Origin: Chersky-840 sp963810195
GTDB lineage: Bacteria > Actinomycetota > Acidimicrobiia > Acidimicrobiales > UBA8190
Assembly: GCA_963810195.1 (NCBI GenBank)
Contig: CAWEMO010000001.1
Span: 558,001 to 622,000, forward strand
Reading direction: 5' to 3'
Length of the DNA stretch: 64,000 nucleotides
The notes beneath the pieces are model-generated. The model was not told the DNA's origin. It was given only the letters and a program-made list of their open reading frames with translations, and did not search any database. Made by a program: the position numbers and the translations under genes. Positions 58,875 through 64,000 of this stretch are shown here, in pieces. Numbering within the stretch: position 1 is the first letter of the stretch; every line of letters starts with the position of its first letter.

Positions 58875-60381
58875 CACGCGCACGGCTCCCGGTGCCGCCC
58901 CGACCGGTCGCGCCGGCGCCGGGACGGACGGCCCCGGCGTGACCGGGTCGGACGGTGCGGACGCCTGCACGGTGCTGCACGTGGACATGGACTCGTTCTT
59001 CGCGTCGGTGGAGGTCCTCGACGACCCCTCGCTGGCCGGGCTGCCGGTGATCGTGGGCGGGGCGGGCGCCCGTGGCGTGGTGGCGTCGTGCACGTACGAG
59101 GCGCGCGCCTTCGGCATCCACTCCGCCATGCCCTCGGTCGAGGCCAGGCGCCGGTGCCCGCACGCGGTGTTCCTGCCCGGCCGCTTCCCGCGCTACTCGG
59201 AGATGAGCGAGCGTCTGCACGCCGTGCTCCGACGGTTCTCACCGGTCGTCGAGGGCATCTCGCTCGACGAGGCGTTCGTCGACGTGTCCGGGGCACGTCG
59301 GCTCCTCGGCTCTCCCCCCGAGGTGGCGCGGTCGATCCGCCAGGCGGTGCACGACGACATGCAGATGGAGTGCGGCGTGGGTGTGGCCCGGACCAAGCTG
59401 ATCGCCAAGCTGGCATCGCGGGCGGCCAAGCCCGTCCCGACGCCGGCGGGACCGCGGCCGGGCCCTGGCGTCTTCGTGGTCCTGCCCGCCCAAGAGCTGT
59501 CGTTCCTGCACCCTCTCCCGGTCCGTGCCCTGTGGGGCGTGGGACCCGCCACCGCCCGGCGGCTCGACGCCCTGGGCGTCACCACCGTCGGCGAACTGGC
59601 GCGCATCCCGGCGGACACGTTGTGCCGCTCCCTCGGCACCGCCAACGGGCGACTGCTGTCGGAGCTGGCCAGGGGCGAGGACCCCCGCAAAGTGGAGGCC
59701 GCCCACGAGGTCAAGTCCGTCGGGCACGAGGAGACCTTCGCGCTCGACATCTCCGCCCACGACGGCCTGCACCGGCACGTGCTGCGCATGGCCGACGCGG
59801 TGGGGACTCGTCTGCGCGAGGCGCGGCTGGCGGGGCGGACGGTGACGGTGAAGGTCCGTTACGGGGATCGCACCACCATCACGCGATCGCACACGGTGGG
59901 GGCGCCCCTCGACTCGCCCCGTGCGCTCGGGGCCGTCGCCGGGGCGCTGCTCGACGCGGTGGACGTGTCGCCGGGCATCCGGCTCCTCGGCGTGTCGGTG
60001 TCGGGGCTCCTCGACACCGACACGACGGCCCGGCAACTCTCTTTCGACGACGGCGACGAGGCGGCTCCCGCCGCCTCGGGCCCGGTCGACGAGGCCGCGT
60101 CGGGCCGAGCGGGGGTGGCCGCGGGCACCCCCGGGCCCCCCGGTGCCGCCCACGGGGCCGCGGGAGCCGGGGTGGCGGGGACCGGTGTCGCCGGACAGGG
60201 CGCCCGGCACCTCGCCTGGCACGAGGTGGAGGCGGCGGTGTCCGCCATCCGGGCCCGCTACGGCAATGCGTCGGTGGGCCCCGCCACCCTCGTCGGGCGG
60301 GACGGGCTGGCCGTCAAGGAACGTGGCGACACCCAGTGGGGCCCGAGCACACCCCCTGAGCCGACCGGTGACGACCGGTGA
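58867..60381 (+). CDS. dinB: DNA polymerase IV (Y family)
   Basis: A translesion DNA polymerase of 504 residues. The catalytic carboxylates are in VLHVDMDSFFASVE near residue 40 and in GISLDEAFVDVSG. Other motifs: YEARAFGIHSAMPS, VARTKLIAKLASRAAKP, and the helix-hairpin-helix WGVGPATARRLDALGV. The little-finger domain is present. About 110 residues of Ala/Gly/Pro-rich tail follow, ending without a recognisable beta-clamp motif; the QLSFDD before the tail could serve as that motif. The start is GTG 58867. It is unusual to find it downstream of nrdR and a PIG-L gene, but it is still close to lexA. No LexA box is seen directly upstream. Confidence 0.93.
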   Translation: MVDTRTAPGAAPTGRAGAGTDGPGVTGSDGADACTVLHVDMDSFFASVEVLDDPSLAGLPVIVGGAGARGVVASCTYEARAFGIHSAMPSVEARRRCPHAVFLPGRFPRYSEMSERLHAVLRRFSPVVEGISLDEAFVDVSGARRLLGSPPEVARSIRQAVHDDMQMECGVGVARTKLIAKLASRAAKPVPTPAGPRPGPGVFVVLPAQELSFLHPLPVRALWGVGPATARRLDALGVTTVGELARIPADTLCRSLGTANGRLLSELARGEDPRKVEAAHEVKSVGHEETFALDISAHDGLHRHVLRMADAVGTRLREARLAGRTVTVKVRYGDRTTITRSHTVGAPLDSPRALGAVAGALLDAVDVSPGIRLLGVSVSGLLDTDTTARQLSFDDGDEAAPAASGPVDEAASGRAGVAAGTPGPPGAAHGAAGAGVAGTGVAGQGARHLAWHEVEAAVSAIRARYGNASVGPATLVGRDGLAVKERGDTQWGPSTPPEPTGDDR

Positions 60382-60502
60382 GCGCCCCCGGCAGACGGGC
60401 CACGTTTCACGGGGCTCGTCGTGACCCGGTTTCAGCCGTCCACCAGGGATTCGACCGGCGACAGGGACACGGCGCCGGGCATGTGGGAAGTTGCGGGCGC
60501 CG

Positions 60503-60531
60503 TTGTCTTGCCCTTCGCGCGTGCCTAAGAT
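60503..60531 (+). promoter_or_regulatory. promoter of the DUF3040 gene
   Basis: TTGTCT (60503-60508) and TAAGAT (60526-60531) are 17 nt apart, giving a leader of about 43 nt that contains the Shine-Dalgarno GGAAAGGGG. The 199-nt gap 60382-60580 shows nothing else. Confidence 0.55.
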
Positions 60532-60580
60532 TGGGAAGGCGCGCGCGCGACGACGCGACGGGGCCTGGAAAGGGGTGAGC

Positions 60581-60946
60581 GTGCCGCTCTCCGAGCATGA
60601 GCAGCGTGTGCTGCACGAATTGGAGCAGGCGCTGTACCAGGAGGACCCGAAGTTCGCCGACCGGGTCCGATCCGAGAGCGTCTACCGGTACGCGGGTCGA
60701 TACCTCAAGCTGTCCCTCCTCGGATTCATCGCCGGCCTGGCGGTCATGCTCGTCTTCTTCACGACGTCGGTGTTCATCGGGTTCCTGGGCGTGCTCATCA
60801 TGTTCGCCTCGCTGGTCGTCTTCTGGACGAACGTGCGCCGGATGGGCAAGGCGGGGTGGGAGGAGATGCTGCGCACCGACGGCATCGGCAACGCCCTGCA
60901 CGACACGCGCGGCTGGTTGCGCGACCGTTTTCGCCGCAACCGTTAG
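60581..60946 (+). CDS. DUF3040 membrane protein
   Basis: A 121-residue protein typical of Actinomycetota. The N-terminus is the family hallmark PLSEHEQRVLHELEQALYQEDPKFADRVR (two blocks), followed by two TM helices (LKLSLLGFIAGLAVMLVFF and VFIGFLGVLIMFASLVVFW) and a basic tail. GTG 60581 has a Shine-Dalgarno 6 nt upstream; GTG 60575 is also possible. The function is unknown. In many actinobacteria it sits between dinB and the mraZ/dcw region, as here. Confidence 0.9.
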   Translation: MPLSEHEQRVLHELEQALYQEDPKFADRVRSESVYRYAGRYLKLSLLGFIAGLAVMLVFFTTSVFIGFLGVLIMFASLVVFWTNVRRMGKAGWEEMLRTDGIGNALHDTRGWLRDRFRRNR

Positions 60947-61016
60947 CGGCACACGCCGACCCGGCACCTTGACCGCCGCCGGCGGCACGGGGCCGCTCCG
61001 TGACCCGGGAGTCCCA

Positions 61017-61922
61017 GTGGAGCTGTGCCTGGCGGTCGACATCGGCGGCACCAAGTTGGCCGCCGGTCTCGTCACCGGCTCGGGCGCGGCGGTCGACGCC
61101 CGGCGGATCCCCACGCCGCCCACCGACGACCCCGAGGAGATCTTCGCCGCCCTGGCCGGCCTGGTGGGGGAGGTGCTCATGTCCGCATCACCTGAGGAGA
61201 CCGATCACGCCGGAGCCGAGGTGGTGGTGTGCGGGATCGGCTGTGGCGGGCCCATGGACCTGCGGGGGGGAACCGTGTCGCCGCTCAACATTCCGGCATG
61301 GCGCGACTTCCCCTTGCGCGCCCGAATGGAGGAGCTCACCGGCGTGCGCGTGGCACTGGACAACGACGCCAAGGCGTTCGCCCTCGCCGAGGGCTGGATC
61401 GGAGCGGCGCGCGGCCGACGCGACTTCCTGGCCATGGTGGTGTCCACCGGCGTGGGCGGGGGCGTCGTGGTCGACGGTCGCCTGCTCGACGGGTCGTCGG
61501 GGAACGCGGGCCACATCGGCCACGTCATCGTCGAGCCCGAGGGCCGCCTGTGCGCGTGCGGGGCGCGGGGATGCCTGGAGGCGGAAGCCTCGGGTACCTC
61601 CATCGCGGCTGCGACGGGCCGGCCCCCCGTCGAGGCGACACCCGACGTCGTGTCCCGGACGGGTCGTCTGGTCGGCCGGGCGGTGGCCTCGGTGGCGAGC
61701 CTGCTCGACATCGAGCTCGTCGTGATCGGCGGGTCGGTGGCGCTCGGCTTCGGCGCCCCGTTCTTCGCGGCCGCCAACACCGAATTGCACGCCCGTGCCC
61801 GGCTGTCGTTCACGGCCGGGGCGCGCATCGTCCCCAGCAGGCTGGGGGACAGCGGCCCCGTCGTGGGCGCCGGGGCGCTGGGCTGGCGGGCTGCGGACCG
61901 GGATCTCGTGCAGGCCCCGTGA
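61017..61922 (+). CDS. ROK-family sugar kinase (glucokinase-like)
   Basis: A 301-residue protein. ATP site: LAVDIGGTKLAAGLV at the N-terminus. The catalytic aspartate is in VALDNDAKAFALAEGW. The STGVGGGVVVDG loop is followed by the ROK zinc motif in LCACGARGCLEAEASG (CxCGxxGCxE). No DNA-binding domain is present, so it is a kinase, most likely of glucose or another hexose, and not a NagC-type repressor. GTG 61017 has GGGAG upstream. Its stop overlaps the next gene (GTGA). Confidence 0.9.
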   Translation: MELCLAVDIGGTKLAAGLVTGSGAAVDARRIPTPPTDDPEEIFAALAGLVGEVLMSASPEETDHAGAEVVVCGIGCGGPMDLRGGTVSPLNIPAWRDFPLRARMEELTGVRVALDNDAKAFALAEGWIGAARGRRDFLAMVVSTGVGGGVVVDGRLLDGSSGNAGHIGHVIVEPEGRLCACGARGCLEAEASGTSIAAATGRPPVEATPDVVSRTGRLVGRAVASVASLLDIELVVIGGSVALGFGAPFFAAANTELHARARLSFTAGARIVPSRLGDSGPVVGAGALGWRAADRDLVQAP

Positions 61923-62221
61923 CGGCACGCCCTGCACCGGAGGGGCGCGGCGGGCCCGCATCGGCGCCGGCGATCACCGCCGTCGCCACCGCCTTGCTCC
62001 GGCGCCCGTGGTTGTGGCCCGCGGCGGTCGCCGAGGCGGCGCGCCTGGCACGGCCCGGTTGGTGGCACCGGTGGCCGCCGCTCCCGGTGCCCGACGAGGG
62101 ACTGTGGCGGTTCCGGATGGAGACCGCCTACGGCGGGTCCGGTGACGCCGTGCCCGAGGCCGAGGACGTGGCGTCGTTCGTCGGATGGTGCAGCACCATG
62201 GGGCGGTGGCGCCGACGGTGA
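61919..62221 (+). CDS. conserved hypothetical protein, ~100 residues
   Basis: A small protein with a Trp/Pro-rich middle (RPWLWPAAV..., RPGWWHRWPPLPVPDEGLWRFRMETAYG). I recognise the style of this segment from actinobacterial hypothetical proteins but know no function. It overlaps the ROK kinase stop as GTGA, so it is translated with it. No TM helix or known domain is evident. Confidence 0.65.
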   Translation: MTARPAPEGRGGPASAPAITAVATALLRRPWLWPAAVAEAARLARPGWWHRWPPLPVPDEGLWRFRMETAYGGSGDAVPEAEDVASFVGWCSTMGRWRRR

Positions 62222-62262
62222 TCCGCACGGCCATGTGTCGGAGCAAGCGTCGCCGGCCGGAG

Positions 62263-62268
62263 TAGCCT
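62263..62268 (+). promoter_or_regulatory. leaderless-type -10 of the HNH gene
   Basis: TAGCCT ends 8 nt before ATG 62277 (5 nt before GTG 62274). No Shine-Dalgarno is present. Confidence 0.45.
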
Positions 62269-62276
62269 CGTCGGTG

Positions 62277-62813
62277 ATGTTGGCCAGGGAAGCCGGCGCC
62301 AAGGGGGCGAATCGAGCCCTCGTGCTCAACGCCACGTTCGAGCCGCTCGGGCTCGTCTCCACCCGCCGCGCCCTGCTCCTGGTCCTCGCCACCAAGGCGG
62401 AGCTCGTGCACTCCACCGACCAGTTCTTCCGCTCCGAGCGCCGGGCGTTCCCCGAGCCTTCGGTGGTGCGCCTCGCCCGCTACGTCCGGGTTCCGCACGA
62501 CCGCACGGTCGCCGTGAACCGGCGGACCGTCTTCGCCCGCGACAGCCATCGTTGCCAGTACTGCGGCCTGGCGGCAGAGAGCATCGACCATGTCATGCCG
62601 CGCAGCAGGGGTGGCATGCACGCGTGGGACAACGTGGTGGCCGCGTGCCGCCGCTGCAACACGCGCAAGGAGGACCGGCTTCCCCACGAGGTGGGCCTGG
62701 TCCTGCGCACCCAACCGTCCGCGCCGCGCCAGCGCGTCTGGCTCCTCGCCATGGGCGGGGGAGCGCGTGACGAGTGGGCGCCGTATCTGGGTGAGCAGTC
62801 GCTGACGGCGTGA
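62277..62813 (+). CDS. HNH endonuclease domain protein
   Basis: A 178-residue protein. After an N-terminal region (RALVLNATFEPLGLVSTRRALLLVL) comes an HNH domain with zinc cysteines CQYC and CRRC around the catalytic IDHVMPRSRGGMHAWDN and CNTRKEDRLP. This family is widespread as a chromosomal single gene in Actinomycetota and cyanobacteria, and its role is not established. It is not next to a methylase or phage genes, so restriction or a mobile origin is not supported. ATG 62277 or GTG 62274 is the start; the stop overlaps the next gene (GTGA). Confidence 0.85.
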   Translation: MLAREAGAKGANRALVLNATFEPLGLVSTRRALLLVLATKAELVHSTDQFFRSERRAFPEPSVVRLARYVRVPHDRTVAVNRRTVFARDSHRCQYCGLAAESIDHVMPRSRGGMHAWDNVVAACRRCNTRKEDRLPHEVGLVLRTQPSAPRQRVWLLAMGGGARDEWAPYLGEQSLTA

Positions 62814-63535
62814 CCGCCCCCGGCGGCGGCTGGTCGATCGAACGGCGGGCCGGCCCGGCGAGCTCCCTTCACGAGCCGTGGCCCGAAGCGCCACGGCGCC
62901 AACGCCGTGCCGTGGCGCTGTGCACGGTGCACGGCCCCGGGGCCGTCGTGCTGGGGAGCACACAGCCCGCGGACGTGGTGGACCTCCAAGGGGTGGCACG
63001 ACGCGGTGTGGAGGTCGTGCACCGGGGCTCGGGCGGTGGCGCCGTGCTTGTCGGCCCGGCCGAACAGGTATGGCTCGAGGTGTGGCTCCCCCGAGACGAC
63101 GGGTTGTGGGACGACGACGTCATCCGGTCGTCGTGGTGGCTGGGCGAGACTTGGGAGCGGGCACTCGCCGGACTGGGCGCGGGTGGCATGCAGGTGCACC
63201 GCTCCCGTGCGGTGCGCAACGACTGGTCGGACGTGGTGTGCTTCGCGGGTGTCGGTCCGGGTGAGGTGACGGCGGGGACGGCGAAGGTCGCCGGGGTCGC
63301 CCAGCGCCGCACGCGCGAGGGCGCCCGTCTGCACTCCATGGCCCCGCTGTCGTGGGATCCGGCGGCCCTGTTGGAATTGCTGGCGATCGACCCCGAGCGT
63401 TCCCGACGCGCACGCGACGCGCTCGGTGACGCGGGGATCGGCCTGCGCGCCATCCTCCCACCGCCGTGGCGTGACGCGCCCCGAGACGTCGTTGTCACGG
63501 CGGTCGAGGATGCGTTGATCGCCGCCCTACCGTGA
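62810..63535 (+). CDS. biotin/lipoate A/B protein ligase family protein
   Basis: A 241-residue LplA-like protein. The ligand-binding signature is VEVVHRGSGGGAVLVGP (RxSGGGxV type), and the conserved lysine lies in GTAKVAGVAQRRTREG. It could attach lipoate or octanoate to a carrier domain, or act as an amidotransferase. The substrate is not determinable here, and no carrier protein gene is adjacent. GTG 62810 overlaps the HNH stop. It is the last gene before the mraZ/dcw region. Confidence 0.82.
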   Translation: MTAPGGGWSIERRAGPASSLHEPWPEAPRRQRRAVALCTVHGPGAVVLGSTQPADVVDLQGVARRGVEVVHRGSGGGAVLVGPAEQVWLEVWLPRDDGLWDDDVIRSSWWLGETWERALAGLGAGGMQVHRSRAVRNDWSDVVCFAGVGPGEVTAGTAKVAGVAQRRTREGARLHSMAPLSWDPAALLELLAIDPERSRRARDALGDAGIGLRAILPPPWRDAPRDVVVTAVEDALIAALP

Positions 63536-63921
63536 CCTGATCGCCGGCCACCTTCCAAGTCGTCGCCGTGATCATCGGCGCGCGGCGCGCTCCGATGGGT
63601 CGCACCCGTGGCTCTCACGTGATCCGAGACCCGGCGCGTGTCGCGCCCACCTGACCCGGCGCGCGTCGAGAATCGTGCGCCCGCGGCGCGACCCCGCCCC
63701 TCCGTCTCCCCGCGCCCGGCCCGCCCGGGGGGTGGGGCGTGGTGGGTCGCAGTGGGCGCCCCGGACCCCCGGGCACGTCGGGCGACGAGTGGCGCCGGTG
63801 GGGCGTGGTGGGGCCCAATGGGATTGACCTGTGGGGAAGTGGGGGCTAAAGTGGCGCAAAGTGGAGTAAAGGGGAGGAGCCCGCCGATCATGCGGGGGGA
63901 GCGTCGTGGGAGCTCGATTCG
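63536..63921 (+). promoter_or_regulatory. mraZ upstream region with promoter and GTGG repeats
   Basis: 386 nt without a gene. The first ~190 nt are very GC-rich, with repeated GGGGCGTGGTGGG around 63733 and 63799. TTGACC (63824-63829) and TAAAGT (63847-63852) are 17 nt apart and form a good promoter. GTGG motifs at 63831, 63839, 63851 and 63861 follow, the last two exactly 10 bp apart, resembling the repeated TGGGN boxes bound by MraZ for autorepression of the division and wall cluster. The leader is about 60 nt and ends in a GGGAG Shine-Dalgarno. Confidence 0.6.
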
Positions 63922-64000
63922 GTGGCACGGTTTTTCGGGACGTACGAGCACTCGCTCGACAGCAAGGGTCGTGTGATCCTTCCGTCGAGGTTCCGTGCTG
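63922..64000 (+). CDS. mraZ: MraZ, N-terminal part (3' end outside window)
   Basis: The first 26 codons read VARFFGTYEHSLDSKGRVIL and then PSRFRA, a clear MraZ N-terminus with the DxKGR(V/L)xxP half-motif. MraZ is a ring-shaped transcription factor that controls the dcw cluster, including its own gene. GTG 63922 has GGGAG nine bases upstream. The window ends inside the gene, and mraW, ftsL, ftsI and related genes are expected beyond it. Confidence 0.93.
   Translation, partial: MARFFGTYEHSLDSKGRVILPSRFRA

Noticed and set aside
62277..62813. HNH gene as part of a mobile intron, phage or restriction system
   Set aside because: No integrase, phage, methylase or intron features nearby; it sits in a tight chromosomal operon with GTGA overlap.
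63638..63976. A 112-codon plus-strand ORF upstream of mraZ
   Set aside because: No conserved features; it runs through the mraZ promoter and into mraZ in the wrong frame.

Overview
The window is very GC-rich, densely coded DNA with frequent GTG starts, many GTGA/ATGA stop-start overlaps and a gene order typical of Actinomycetota: xerC-whiG-rpsB-tsf-pyrH-frr-cdsA-dxr-rseP-ispG, rimP-nusA-rnpM-infB-rbfA-truB-ribF-rpsO-pnp, and lexA beside a LysM gene and nrdR. The secreted protein built of repeated 'YW..ASDGGVFAFG' units, the mtrA-mtrB-lipoprotein cluster and the large share of leaderless-looking promoters suggest the class Acidimicrobiia. This placement is inference; no search was run. No phage, IS element, CRISPR array, rRNA or tRNA was seen. 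It is almost entirely core chromosome.

Layout. 1-2.6 kb: end of a MoxR ATPase, a CoxE-like VWA protein and a histidine phosphatase. 2.6-7 kb: secreted GH25-like protein, type II DAHP synthase, nadD and rsfS. 7-11.8 kb (minus strand): peptide-type solute-binding lipoprotein, then an MtrA/MtrB-like two-component system with a GerMN lipoprotein. 11.8-22.7 kb: recombinase, sigma factor, translation factors, UMP kinase, phospholipid and isoprenoid synthesis, site-2 protease. 22.7-37.4 kb: proS, then the rimP-to-pnp translation and RNA-decay block, an M16 peptidase and dapB. 37.4-40 kb: two TetR regulators and a ferritin-like di-iron protein, with a textbook palindromic operator. 40-55.6 kb: dapA, RNase J, ftsK, a D,D-carboxypeptidase, thrB, miaB, miaA, dapF, hflX, dapC, dapD, dapE. 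55.6-64 kb: small membrane protein, SOS control region (lexA and a LysM division-inhibitor candidate), nrdR, PIG-L deacetylase, dinB, DUF3040, ROK kinase, HNH protein, lipoate-ligase-like protein and the start of mraZ.

How the genes work together. Six genes of the succinylase route to meso-diaminopimelate and lysine (dapA, dapB, dapC, dapD, dapE, dapF) lie between 36.6 and 55.6 kb, near cell-wall and division genes (ftsK, the carboxypeptidase, mraZ). The SOS region couples DNA damage to lexA autoregulation and probably to a septation block.

Two genome-scale patterns stand out. First, at least a dozen genes have a TANNNT hexamer ending 6-8 nt before the start codon and no evident Shine-Dalgarno sequence, so they look leaderless. 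Second, short tandem duplications repeatedly sit on gene ends, and in several cases they copy the downstream gene's start region (mtrA, the lipoprotein gene, truB, miaA).

Caution: at least nine conserved genes (aroG, mtrB, rnpM, infB twice, rbfA, ftsK twice, miaA, hflX, dapD) carry one-base frame breaks. The likeliest explanation is sequencing or assembly error in GC-rich DNA rather than real gene loss. I annotate these as single CDSs across the break and give the break positions.
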